Of a stretch of DNA of 64,000 nucleotides, positions 1 to 10,965 are shown piece by piece. The notes under the pieces were generated by a model. It did not search any database. It saw nothing but the letters and a program-made list of their open reading frames with translations, and was not told where the DNA came from. The stretch comes from Wurfbainia villosa. Taxonomy: Eukaryota; Streptophyta; Magnoliopsida; Zingiberales; Zingiberaceae. The DNA is taken from the NCBI GenBank assembly GCA_025175895.1, contig CM046003.1, positions 47,796,335-47,860,334 on the forward strand. Direction: 5' to 3'. A program made the translations under genes and the position numbers. Numbering within the stretch: position 1 is the stretch's first letter; every line of letters begins with the position of its first letter.

Positions 1-578
1 TAGGAAGGTAGATAACAACAATCTAAGCATTAATCCCAAGAATTATAGACACATGCCTAGAAGAAAGAAAAATATCCAAAATTATAATGGAAAATCAAAA
101 ATTTAGAGACTAGAGGAAGAAAATCAAACCTTGAGTTCAAGGCTTGAAAAATTAGAGAAGACCCTTGCAAGAATGACAAATTCAATTAACTTAGGGTCTA
201 AGAGGTAAGAACTAACTATAGGAGGCAAGATTTGGGTCACAAACTTAAGGCTAAGGAGACCTACCATAATGTTTCATTTAACTATAGAACAAATCTTAGG
301 TCTAGGAAAATCAAGGTCACAAGGAAAGTCATCGCTAGAGTTGACCATAGTAGGTGTCTATAGCTAAGATTTTGAAGAAATCTAGGAAAGTCATTAAGAA
401 GGTCACAAGGGAAGTCATCCCTAGAGTTGACCTAGACAAGACCATTATGATCAAGGCTTCAAAGCCTAGGAGGGTCATAAAGAAGGTATCTAGGGAGGTC
501 ATCCCTAGTGAATATCTAGTTAACCCAAGGAGCTCAAATAGATTTTGGGTTCCTAGAAGAGTAATTCCATCACACTAG
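1..578 (+). pseudogene. Gag C-terminal fragment of family-A element A0
   Basis: This is the tail of a retrotransposon Gag, cut by the window edge. A coiled-coil stretch (ENQTLSSRLEKLEKTL) is encoded near 121-168. A basic tail follows, ending SNRFWVPRRVIPSH at 535-578. The same coil and tail occur in A1, A2 and A3, which identifies the family. The frame is broken by stops and shifts before 354, so no intact protein can be made here. In Copia polyproteins a WVPK-type motif commonly sits just before protease, but here a stop follows and no protease is seen. That the fragment is Gag is well supported by its paralogues. Its source element starts outside the window. Confidence 0.8.
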
Positions 579-1021
579 ATGGATTTAGGATGTGTCGACC
601 TTAAATGGATGGGTAGTTAACCTAACCATAGTAAAGTTGACACTTTAGACATTTTCATGATTATGTGATACCTTGGAAATGAGTTTAGATTATTATCCTA
701 AAAGATTTTAGGATGTGCCAATAGAAAGTATAAAGGTTGAAAAATTGATCAAAATTGGCACAACTAAGATAATGGTCAACGGTGTGCCAAAATTTGGGGG
801 TTGGCATACTCAAGGGGTTAAATCATAATTATGTCAAATTTGGTATTTGGCATAATCCTAGATAATGAAAATTAGAATTATGGCTTAGACAATCTCATTG
901 TACTTCATATGCTTGTCATGGTTCACATGTCATATCGTATGTTTGCATAGAAGTGTGTTTTTGATGTATCACATCTCACAAAAACTTAGAACTTACCTTG
1001 ATTGTGTATTTCAACATCTAG
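579..1021 (+). other. A0 3' noncoding internal region (left part) and unresolved junction with X
   Basis: AT-rich, noncoding sequence that matches the region after gag in A2 and A3, for example the words around 'aaaagattttaggatgtgcc'. Similarity fades after about 840, so the boundary with inserted segment X lies somewhere in 840-1030. I could not find its target duplication. The A0 region resumes near 20270. Confidence 0.55.
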
Positions 1022-1837
1022 ATAAGGTGAGATGTTAGGAATAAAATTTTTGACTACTAATGCTTGTAAAAAATAAATAGAATGTCAAAATACATTAATA
1101 TACACACAAATGTAAGCATGATACTATTACAATTAGTATACATGCAACAAATACACAAAATGCAACAAGATCGGAGTAAAACAAAATGATTTTCAGTATT
1201 TTAGTCGAGTGTTCAGCTATCAGCCAACTTCTTCAATAGATCAGTCGACTAAAATTACTATAGCAATGTACATAAACTCTAGCAGTCGACTGTTAAACCC
1301 TAACAGTCGGCTGCTAGTGTTGTATATGGCCACAAAAAGGTAAGCAGTTGACTGCTGGGGGACAGTTGTCGATCGATGGATGCGATTTTATAAAGTCAAT
1401 CCCTAGCGGCTCATCTTCTTCATTCGGCCAAACTCTCCCGAAAACCATCGCCCTCTCATCCTTTGAACTTCTCTGGCGATATCTGCCTCTGGTAAGCCCC
1501 AAAACTCCAAACCTAGGCGGTTTAGGTTCTCTTCCTCTTATCGAGCTAATGGGACCTCTTTTTGTCTTCTTGTTTCCACTAATTTAGGGTTCCAAGCTAG
1601 AGGGTTCGATTTTGGCCATCTTCTCTGGCTTTACCGGACTACACACCTCTTCCATCTGAAATGACACCTAAGTAACGCTTTTACCCTAAAACTCTAATCG
1701 TTTATTCATGTATATCCATTATCTAATCAAATCATTTGTTCATTCATGCAATACACTGCATTCATATTAAACAAAGACATAGGTTAGAGTCCGATGATGG
1801 ATCTAGGGGTCTAGGTTGTGACTCTCATCCTTTTCTG
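1022..1837 (+). other. Segment X, left part: noncoding with a few GTCGAC palindromes
   Basis: This unclassified stretch lies upstream of the Transposase_32-like frame. It holds several copies or variants of the CAGTCGACTG word between 1203 and 1360, including CAGTCGACTG near 1284. The rest is a pyrimidine-rich leader-like sequence (about 1390-1720). No convincing protein is seen before 1838. Confidence 0.4.
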
Positions 1838-1937
1838 ATGCATCAGCCCATCACCGTGCATTATCTAGATGAGCCATTTTTTAGGGATTATTATGGGGGT
1901 GTCATTCAGCTTATCATGCATTATCAATTAGCAAAGT
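1838..1937 (+). pseudogene. Transposase_32-like protein, 5' exon-like fragment before the A1 insertion
   Basis: A reading frame beginning MHQPITVHYLDEPF runs to the insertion point of A1. Removing A1 and one copy of its AAAGT target duplication joins this frame, in phase and without a stop, to the frame at 19087, which continues AKLVFCTHPINVDLLSKFYS across the junction. The combined product resembles the 'putative plant transposon protein' domain (Transposase_32), which is often carried by degenerate plant retroelements; that assignment is from memory of the family and was not searched. The ATG at 1838 is the nearest plausible start, but the frame is open further upstream to 1736. The role of the protein is unknown. 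Confidence 0.55.
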
Positions 1938-3349
1938 TGTTGGGATCGTGATGTCCGCTAAAGGGGGGGTGAATAGCAATTTCGTAGACGTTGATGGAAT
2001 TCAATCGTGCTTGCTACAAAATATTAGTATATGCAGTGGAAATAATAAAGTACACTAGATATAATGTGGTTTGAAACCTCAAGGTTTCTACTCCACGGAT
2101 TAAGCTCAAATGAGCTCTAGCGATGCCAAATACCACTATAATCACAAATACTCATTCTCGACAATAAGTCGGAGGTGGAGAAACCTTGTACAAGAGTTTA
2201 TAACAATGAATGAAAGTACAACAAGAAAATACAAATACAATACACAAAAACATGTAAAGAAAACTTTACAAATGTACTTTTGGATGCATGCTTGTTTGGT
2301 CACTTGAGCTACACTTGGAGACCCTAAATTGCACCAGCAAATCACCCCAAATCGCTCTAGTAACCGCTGCCAAAATCCATCTCCACAAGCTACTTTTATA
2401 ACCTACATTCGGGTTGGATTTCGCCTCGCAGTCGACTGATCGAGACCATCAGTCGACTACTCCTATAGTCATTGTCTCACAACGACCCGAGCCACGTTGG
2501 ATATGTTCCAACGGATAGACCATCAGTCGACTGATCATGCCCATCAGTTGACTGATCTAGCTATCACTCGACTATCAAACCCTAACAGTCGACTCATAAA
2601 CATTCTATTCCCGAAAACACAACCATCACCGACTTCCAGGCCGATCGCCTAATGGGCAAATAACTACTGTGCCAATTCCTCGATCGAACTCCAGTCGACT
2701 CCCATCAGTCGACTGAGAATACTCTCATTTGATTGATAACCTCATCCATGAGATTTTAACACCAAGTATGATGCCCTCATACTTGCTAGACCACCCATAG
2801 CCTAGACCTAAGCCTTCTAGCTACCTCCGTCAGCCTCACGCCTATCGGATTCCTCCAAGTCATCCATGACTTGTTCATTTATATGCTAGCCTTCAGGTGC
2901 TTCCATCAGCTATTGTCATGCTAACGTAGTCTACACCGCCAAGGCACATTGGGCTTACACTACCAAGACTACCACTTGGACTTTACGCCACCAACCATTG
3001 GACTTATGCTGCCAAGACTCCACCCTTGGACTTTACGCCGCCAATATCACCCCTTGGACTTCCCTTACCAACCCACATTGGACTTTCCATGCTAAGTACC
3101 CATGACTTGGGCTTTCCATGCCAAGTATACAAGACTTAGACTTCTCCATCATATGGTCAACCCCATGTCAACTATATAGTCAAACAATGGTCAAACCATC
3201 GTCAAACATTAAAATACCCCTCGAGTCCGGTCAATCATGACCCAAGTTGATTGCACCAGCAATCGCCCCAAAACATTGTCAAACATCAAAACACTACTCG
3301 AGTCCAACTCGAGTCTGGTCAATCGTGACCTGAGCCTATTGCACCAACA
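1938..3349 (-). repeat. A1 3' LTR
   Basis: Pairs with 17644-19082. Read on -, it contains a CCAAG/CTTGG dyad array (2945-3130), a CAGTCGACTG array (about 2430-2715), a TATA box TATAAAAGTA (complement of 2391-2400), and the C-rich U5 motif (complement of about 1957-1980). The U3 end is duplicated: an older LTR end (GATTGCACCAGCAATC, 3249-3264) lies about 85 bp inside the present end. Confidence 0.9.
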
Positions 3350-3372
3350 ATCTCTCCCTTTTTGATGTTTGA
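3350..3372 (-). other. A1 polypurine tract next to the 3' LTR
   Basis: On - this reads as purine-rich AAAAAGGGAGAGA directly before the LTR start. This is the expected position of the plus-strand primer for reverse transcription. The same tract precedes the 3' LTRs of A2 and A3. Confidence 0.75.
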
Positions 3373-5220
3373 CAAAAACCACAAACAAAACATTGAGTTA
3401 GGCCACCTAACTCAAATCTCCTTACCAATTATCCTAAATTGGTAATTCCGTTAATTCTCCCATGTCAATTCTCCCCCTTTTTGACATACATCAAAAAGGT
3501 TCTCACCCCAAGGGTGTCAATGTCTAATATCCCAATGAGATCTTACAATCTCCCCCTTGGTCAAAAACACCTAGGATGCCTTCACTCTTCCTAGTGATGT
3601 ATGTCACTTAAGAGAGATTTCCTATAAACTTAAGAGAGGCTTCCTATAAACTCTCCCAATTTCCAAATTGGGCATCTCACATTCTCATTTCTCTCCCACA
3701 TGAGGAAGAACACATCCATCATTCCATGATAGATACCTCCCCCTAAAGGCTTGCTCCCCCTTAACCATTGCACCAATAATGTCCTTGGAGAGTCCCTAAG
3801 CCAATAGGAACACTAAACCATCAAAATTAAGGTCAAAAGTTCAAACTCAAACTTTCACACACCTTAAAATTGATACACATCCTAAACAACTCTTTTAATC
3901 CATATCCAATGGATTTTCATCCTTTCTAATATTTTCCAAAGCATATCTTAGGGTTAGGAGCAGTTAGGGTAGCCTAAATAGCTAAAATATGGGCTAAACA
4001 TCCTTATTTACTCGAAATCAGTGTTGACAATCAACTCTGACAGTAATCAGTCAACTGCCATATGCATCAGTCGACTGCTATCAAGTGGCAGTCGACTGAT
4101 ATATGCAAAATGCAGAAATCAAAAACAGAAAATGAATTTCAGAAATTCATAAGTAAATGTATGTATTTTAAAAAATCTTGAAACTTTATACGTATAATAC
4201 TTATGTCAAATACAATGAGTGAAAAATATTTGAAAAATAATTTACCCACAAAGTAGTGAAATTGATACAAAGTTTAAAAATGAGTAAAACTTCATTGTTT
4301 TGAGCTCACTTTGTATCAACATCATTAATGGTGACTTCTATCAAAAGATACACTTCACCAAGGTTTTTCAAAATGATTTTGAAATAGTTTTAAAACCTTA
4401 TATTGAACCATGGTCTATGGGATTAATGCACATGACTTGTACACAAGCTTTCTTCATGATTCATCCATGGTATAAGTTGAGTTTAAGTTCATCTAGATGC
4501 AAAAACTATGCACCTTGAACTTAACTCATTTCCTAGCATCTCACATGTGTCTAGGGTTTTTGAAAATACACACATGTCAATTTGATGTGAGATGTGAGTT
4601 TTGGTTATCCTAATCTAAGGCCTCATGCATTTTCTAAGGCAACACTACTTGATTCCCTTATACATGGGACTTCAAGTCATGACATAGTCCTTGACTCAAT
4701 TTTATTAATGTATAAAATATGATCATGGCATAAATGATAGCATAAATAAACATGGCCAATGATTATGATGTCATGGCATATGATTATATCTAAATATACA
4801 TGACATAAAAACAAACCTAAGAATGATCATGACATATTATATGATAAAAATAGATATGATGTCATGACATGGTATATGACAAATAAAACATGGCAAATAA
4901 AATGTATAGGTATAGCAATACCTAAATTTTAATATTAATTGTCATTTGTTATGATTAATTCCATTTTTCCATATTATTACTAATCCCCCAAGTGTGTCAA
5001 AAACCCAAAATGACACACCATGACTCTAAGACTTAAATTATGCCAATTTGATCAATTTATCAAACTTCTTACATAATATTGGCACATCCTAAAGTCTTTT
5101 AGGATTTAAATTCAAACCTATTTCCAAGGTATCCATAACCTTGAAAATGACCTAAAGTGCCACCTTTGCCATGGTTAAGTTAACTACCCATCCATTTAAA
5201 GTTGGCACACCCTAACCCAT
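3373..5220 (-). other. A1 3' noncoding internal region
   Basis: About 1.85 kb of AT-rich noncoding sequence lies between gag and the polypurine tract. It is alignable by eye with 10966-12836 of A2. It includes a small group of CAGTCGACTG-type words near 4045-4100. No reading frame of note was found. Confidence 0.75.
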
Positions 5221-5508
5221 TTAGTGTGAGTCGATCATGCTCCTAGGAACCCAAAACCTATTAGAGATCCTTGGGTTTAGTAGGTTTTCCTTAGGGATAA
5301 CTTCCCTAGATACCCTCCTAATGACCCTTCTAGGCTTGGTAGCTTTGGTCATTTGGGTCTCGCCTTGGTTAACTCTAGAGATAACTCCCCTTGTAACCTT
5401 CTTAGTGGCTTCCCTAGGTTTCTTCGAAACCCTAGCCACTAGGCACCTACCATGGTCAACTCTAGGGATGACTTCCCTTGTGACCTTGGTTTTCCAAGAC
5501 CTAGGTTT
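5221..5508 (-). pseudogene. A1 gag, C-terminal part
   Basis: This encodes the basic Gag tail on -, ending SNRFWVPRSMIDSH before a stop at 5221. The tail holds three spaced copies of a K-V-x-R-x-V-x-P-like pattern, as in A2. The frame is cut at 5508 by A2, and the upstream part resumes at 14338. Joining the two flanks across the GGTTT duplication restores continuity with the A2 Gag sequence. Confidence 0.85.
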
Positions 5509-8500
5509 TTTTGGTGCAATCGGCCCAGGTCACGATTGACCAGGACTCGAGCTTGGCTCGAGAGATGTTTTAATGTTCGACAAAAACATATGACAATGTA
5601 ATTGTCATGGAAAAGTCCAAATATTAGGTACATGGCATGGAAAGTCCAAGTGGGACACTTGGCATTTGGGAAAGTCCAAACATGGGTCTTGGCAAAGTAA
5701 AGTCCAAGTCATGGGTACTTGACAATGGAAAGTCCAAGCATGGGTCTTGGCATGGAAAGTCCAACATGGGTTGGCAAGGGAAAGTCCAAGCTTGAGTCTT
5801 GGCATTTGAGAAGTCCAAGGGGAATATTGGCGGTGTAAAGTCCAAGGGTGAAGTCTTGGCAGCATAAGTCCAATGGTTGGCGGCGTAAAGTCCAAGTGGA
5901 GTCTTGGCGGTGTAAGTCTAATGTGCCTTGGCGATGTAGACACCGTTAGCATGACATAGCCGATAGAAGCACCTGAAGGCTAGCGCAATGGATGAACAAG
6001 TCATGGATGACTTGGAGGGATCCGAGAGGCGTGAGGCTGATGGAGGTGGCTATAAGGCTAAGGTCTAGGCTAAGGGTGGTCTAGCAAGTATGTGTTAGTG
6101 ATATATGAGAAATGTCCTAAGGCAATCGCCTTATGTATGAACCATTTATATGATAAATGAAGATTCACTATTTGAGTATACATATTTTCATGTATTTGAT
6201 TAGATCTTAAACTCATTTACTGAATGTCCACGATACGATTCACAGCATGAGAGAATTTATGATTGGATCACAACTAGTGAGTATCTCTACATGTGTAATT
6301 GTGATGTATCAGAATTATCCGTAGTCGATGAATTGATGGATTTGGACACCATTGATTCTGTCGAGACTAGCATGAGGTATACTCCTTGGTGTATCCAAGC
6401 AGCTGATTCTCACTGGATGGAGACATTGTGATGTCCGGAGTTAATCGTGGATGCTAGTTATAGTAACAAGTTCATTGGAGTGACCAGCCGTAAGACTTCA
6501 TATGGTTCTCTGCATATATAGATATGTCAATGAAGATCTTATTGCATCTTAGGTGCGATGTTCCTTTGACTTGCGGTATTCAAGTCATCTTAATCATAAA
6601 GACTTATGCTTTGACATCTTAAGCAAGCATCTCTAAGGAGATGTGGACCCGGGATGATTGGGTATAAGTCAAAGTGATCGAAGGTTTTTGAATAGCCTAT
6701 AAAGGATTGACCACTCCTTGCGAGGAGATGTATACCCATGGCCTCTCGTCGGATTGTTACTAAAGTCTTTGGCTAAAGTTTTACATGTTTAGAGTAAGGT
6801 ACTCTTCGATACATGTGCAGTAACTAGAATCCATAGGACAAGGAAATGATACTTGGGCTAGGTGTGACGTAATCAGCCTAGTGGGGACTGACACTATAGA
6901 CCATGTCCTGAACCAAGTGGGTATAAGATGATTGAAGGGAATGGGGCACGATTAATTCGAGCTACTGAAGGGTTTCAGAAGTAGTTCTGGATCAACAGTT
7001 GATCTTTTCGGTTAATTGGGGATCATGATGTACTACTAGGTGCCACTCATGATCGTTCTATAATTAATGGTTAATTATAGACGACCAACATAAATCGAGA
7101 ACCTATTTGGTCACACGCACAACGAGCGTAATCCGAAGGATTTAAAACAAGCTTGAGAATGAGATTCTCAAACCGAGAGAAACTAGGTTTGGTTGGACCA
7201 AACATGGAGCGAGCATGAAATCATTTCAGTCGCAATGGAAGCGTGGATGGGCCGTATCTTATGAAGACATGATGGATGAACCAAATTGGTTTGGTTCTAA
7301 TCCAATGGAGGAGAATAAACCAAAGGGTTTGGTTTGTTTTAAACGAATGAACCAAAGTTGGTTTGGTTCATTTTAACTTAAAATAAACCATCATGGTTTG
7401 GTTTATTTTAACTTAAATTAATGGAGCGGGTTAACGGGCTTTTGGTTATGATCCAATAACCATTAAGAGAATTTGTTCTCTATAAAATAGGGCTTAAGGG
7501 TTTTGTTAAGCCCTAATCAAAATCCTTGCAACCCTAAGTTGCCGCCCCTCCTTCTCCTTGTGAAGTCGGCGCCAACCCTCTTGCCGCCGCCCACCACCAC
7601 CCAAGCTCCTTGCCGGCATCCAGCATCTGCCGTCCTCTCCCCTTGCCAGCGTTGAGATGCTGCCGGAAGAGCTCCGGTGATCTCCTTTGGGTTCGGCAAC
7701 AAGGTGAACTTCAACCTTCCTTTTTGGCCGACCCCTATTCCTCCACCAAAGTTGTCTAGTTTTCTGGACAGCTTGTTTCCATCTCGTTGGAGCGTCGTTT
7801 GGACGACGTTTGGAGCTCCGACAGTGGTAGCCTTGCTGGGGATTCGATCTCCGGTAATCCTCATAGGTGGAGGACGAAGGATTTGTCAAACGGTTGACGA
7901 ATACCTCTCCGGAGAAGCGAGTTTTTGAGGACTCATTTTGGATCCGAATTTTGATTCGGATCGTGATCTTCTCTCGATCACATCATCTTCAACACGAGGC
8001 TAGTAACCCGTACAAAGATGAGGCTCGTGACTTTGTGAAGTCATCCCGAAGATACTCGGCGTGGATACGGATAGAGACGATTCTAGCGAGAATTATTCCG
8101 GTTGATGCCTTTCCCGCTACACGTGATACATCAGGTATACGTAGTATAAATTTCTTTTTATTGCAAAATTTGAATTTACGATTATGTCTACACATGTTGT
8201 ACTATGCATGTGTGTGATGTGTGTATTGTAATAAATTAGATTTATTATTTTATTCCTTCCGCTGTGCACATGTTTACGAAACATGTTCGAACACACGCTC
8301 GCTGCTGTGCCGAAAACCCAACAGTATGGGGGAACCCTACTTGGGCTAAAACCTCATGTTTGAGGTGTGTTAGTCGACTGGCCTGAGTCAACTTGGGTTT
8401 GACTGCAGGAATTGCCCTAGCGATCGCGCCATAGGTGGGCGATCAATCGATTAATCAGCGATCGTGATCTTGTGATCGATCCGGTGATGCTCGAGAAATC

Positions 8501-9215
8501 GAGCACAAAATGGAGTCTCACTCAACCGCTGTGGTCAGCAATCGAGTGATGGCTTGATCAGTCGACTGATGGTCATAATCATTCGACTGATGATGGATCC
8601 GTTGGACTTATTCAACATGGATCTAGCCGTTGTCTCACGACAACAATGGCATCAGTCGACTGATGGTCCCGACCAGTCGACTGATCGACTTTTTCCAGCA
8701 CAGGTTGAAGCTTTATAAGGAGCTTGTGGAGGAGGAAAAGGTAGCAATTTTCTTGAGCAAATTGAAGGGGAGAGTTGGTGCTTTCCAGTCGTTCAAGGTT
8801 AGTTCAAGGCAATCAAAGATCAAGCAAATCCAAAGAGCATTTGTAAAGTTTTCTTTGCATAGATTATTGTATTCTTTTTGTATTTGCTTGTCTCACTTTG
8901 TATTACTTAGTGTAATCTCTTGTACGAGGTTTCTCCACCTCCGACTTGTGTCGAGAAGGAGTATTTGTGATTAGTGATTGCATTAGCGTCGCTAGAGCTC
9001 TTTAGAGCTCGATCCGTGGAGTAGGAACCGTTCGATTCCGAACCACGTTAAACATCTTGTGTTTGTGATTGTGGTTCATGTTATTGCTTTTATTATTATT
9101 ATTCCACTGCGCTAACACGATTTGTAGAGCGATCATGATCGAATTCCATCATTGGTACTAGCACGCGCTATTCACCCCCCCCCCCCTCCCTCTAGCGTCC
9201 AATCGATCCCCTACA
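5509..9215 (+). repeat. A2 5' LTR, interrupted by solo LTR S1
   Basis: LTR sequence occupies 5509-6092 and 8329-9215. U3 carries the CCAAG/CTTGG dyad array (about 5606-5935) and, after S1, the CAGTCGACTG array (8371-8690). The TATA box TATAAGG is at 8714. A C-rich run followed by CTCTAGCG lies near the end. The LTR ends CTACA just before the primer site. Three palindromes present in the 3' LTR are replaced here by GATCG-type words (8420-8485). Confidence 0.92.
6093..8323 (+). mobile_element. Solo LTR S1 (2231 bp), flanked by GTATG
   Basis: It starts TGTTAG, ends CCAACA, and is flanked by exact GTATG duplications at 6088-6092 and 8324-8328. The A2 LTR resumes seamlessly after it when compared with 13430-13445. 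A CCAAT-like word (7452) and TATA box TATAAAATA (7481-7489) are followed by a GC-richer leader, as expected for an LTR promoter. No primer site, polypurine tract or protein domain is present. It is therefore a solo LTR left by LTR-LTR recombination. Its length and layout suggest a Copia-type LTR, but no internal region is available to prove this. Confidence 0.88.
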
Positions 9216-9217
9216 AG

Positions 9218-9229
9218 TGGTATCAGAGC
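9218..9229 (+). other. A2 primer binding site (initiator Met tRNA)
   Basis: TGGTATCAGAGC two bases after the LTR end matches the standard plant Copia primer site, complementary to the 3' end of initiator methionine tRNA. Confidence 0.92.
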
Positions 9230-9280
9230 GAGGCCGCTCTTCAAGGTTTAACAACTAAGGAAGCACGCTAGAGGGTGAAG

Positions 9281-10965
9281 ATGAAAGTTCAAGAGAAACT
9301 AGGATGGGATATCAACACACTGATCCCTTACACCTTCTATGGACAAGAAAGGTTTAGACAATGGAAGGCGAGAATTGAGGACTTCCTAATGATGAGGGAC
9401 TTCGAAGAATGATCCATTTTAATGGAAGGATATAGCTATCCAAGAGGACCAAAAGGTGGATTCCTCAAGAAAAAGAGATGGACCGAAGAGAAAGTCCAAG
9501 CCTTCGAGAAAAATGATAAGGTAATGAAGTTTTTAATTGATTTAATACCTAACAATATTTTGTGTATGTTAGGAAATTATGTAGATGCCAAGGAGCTATG
9601 GAGCCAAGTGGCCAAGCTCCATGAAAGTCCATCACCGGTCCAAGAAGAAGGGACCGAAGAGGCAAATGCATCATCCTCACAAGGAAGTGAGGACTTGGAG
9701 GTTGAGAGACCATCAACATCCAAGGAGGAAGAGGAAGTAGAATTGGAGGAGACCTCCACCTCTAGGATTGAGGGGGAGGAAATTGGAGCATCCTCAACTC
9801 CGGAGCAACAAGAAGAAGCTTCGACATCCGGTCAAGATGAAGAAGCTCCAATTCCGGCACCTATCACCATCATAGGTAACTCAAGCATGTCAATTGTAAA
9901 TAAAAATTATATAATATGCTTTGAGTGTAGGGAAGTAGGACATTACAAGAGTAAATGTCCTAAAAGAATCAAGAAGAGTTCACCGGTGCCAAAAGTCAAT
10001 GAAACCGGTGTTCCCACCAAGAAAAACAAGGAGCAAATCATTTGCTTCAAATGTCGGCTACCAGGACATTACCAGAATCAATGCACGAAAGGGGAGAAAA
10101 AGGGTAAAAGGGGAGCATCACAAGTAGGGGGAGCTTCTAAAGCTAACCCTAAGGTAAAATTTATTTATGCACCTTCAATTTCTAGGGATAAAAAGCATGC
10201 TAGAAATAATGTAAGCAATGTTGCTATTTATCATAAAGAGCATGCTAGGAATGATAAATATTTTTGCTTAGGAGCTAAAAGTGTCCACTTAGGAAATAAG
10301 GAGAAATTTGGGACTAATGTCCCTAGAAAAGTTTAACCTAGGGATCTATTAGGAAAATAGGAGAACACCTAGGTTTTAATCCTAAATGGACTAAGCATAT
10401 GCCTATAAAGGATAATGCCCAAAGACCAAATCAAAATTTCAAAATTGGGCAATTAGAGATTGAAAACCAACTCTTGAGGTCAAGGCTTGAAAAACTTGAG
10501 AAGACCCTTAGGAATATACAAAATCAATTTAAAGGGTCTAATGGTCAAAGTTAAGGGTCCAAATCTCAAAGTCAACACCTAGGAGAAAGACAAAAGTCAA
10601 CCAAGGGCAAGCAAGGTTTGGGTCACAAACCTAAGCCTAAGGTGGCTTATCATAGTGTTCCATTTGATTATGGAACACAAACTAGGTCTAGGAAGACCAA
10701 GGTCAATAGGGAAGTCATCCCTAGAGTTGACCATGGTGTATGCCTAGTGGCTAGGGTTTCAAAGAAACCTAGGATGGCCACTAAGAAGGTTGCAAGGGGA
10801 GTTACCCCTAGAGTCAACCTAGGTAAGACCCAAATGACCAAGGCTACCAAACCTAGGAGAGTAATTAGGAAGGTATCTAGGGAAGTTATCCCTAAGGAAT
10901 ACCTAATTAATCCTAAGAGCTCAAATAGGTTTTGGGTTCCTAAGAGCGTGATTGATTCACGCTAG
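9281..10965 (+). pseudogene. gag: A2 Gag (UBN2-like domain, two CCHC zinc knuckles, basic tail), broken
   Basis: Gag would form the virus-like particle and bind element RNA. The likely start is the ATG at 9281 (MKVQEKLGWDINT), about 50 bases after the primer site and conserved in A1. A TGA at 9410 breaks the N-terminal UBN2-like region, and the frame is open again from 9422 to 10336. Two canonical CX2CX4HX4C knuckles are visible: CFECREVGHYKSKC (9917-9958) and CFKCRLPGHYQNQC (10043-10084). An acidic Glu/Ser-rich linker precedes them. After stops and a frameshift, a leucine-rich coil (about 10446-10553) and a basic tail (10618-10965) follow, ending NRFWVPKSVIDSR. The tail stops where Copia polyproteins usually pass into protease, so pol appears to have been lost cleanly. 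Confidence 0.88.

Noticed and set aside
5605..5952. Open frames with repeated Trp-Thr-Phe patterns on - (also 12951-13350, 22009-22293, 35844-36086)
   Set aside because: These are translations of the CCAAG/CTTGG dyad array, present wherever the array occurs and in several frames at once.
7506..7928. Overlapping open frames of 83-127 codons on both strands
   Set aside because: They lie in the GC-rich leader of solo LTR S1. No domain or start context supports any of them.
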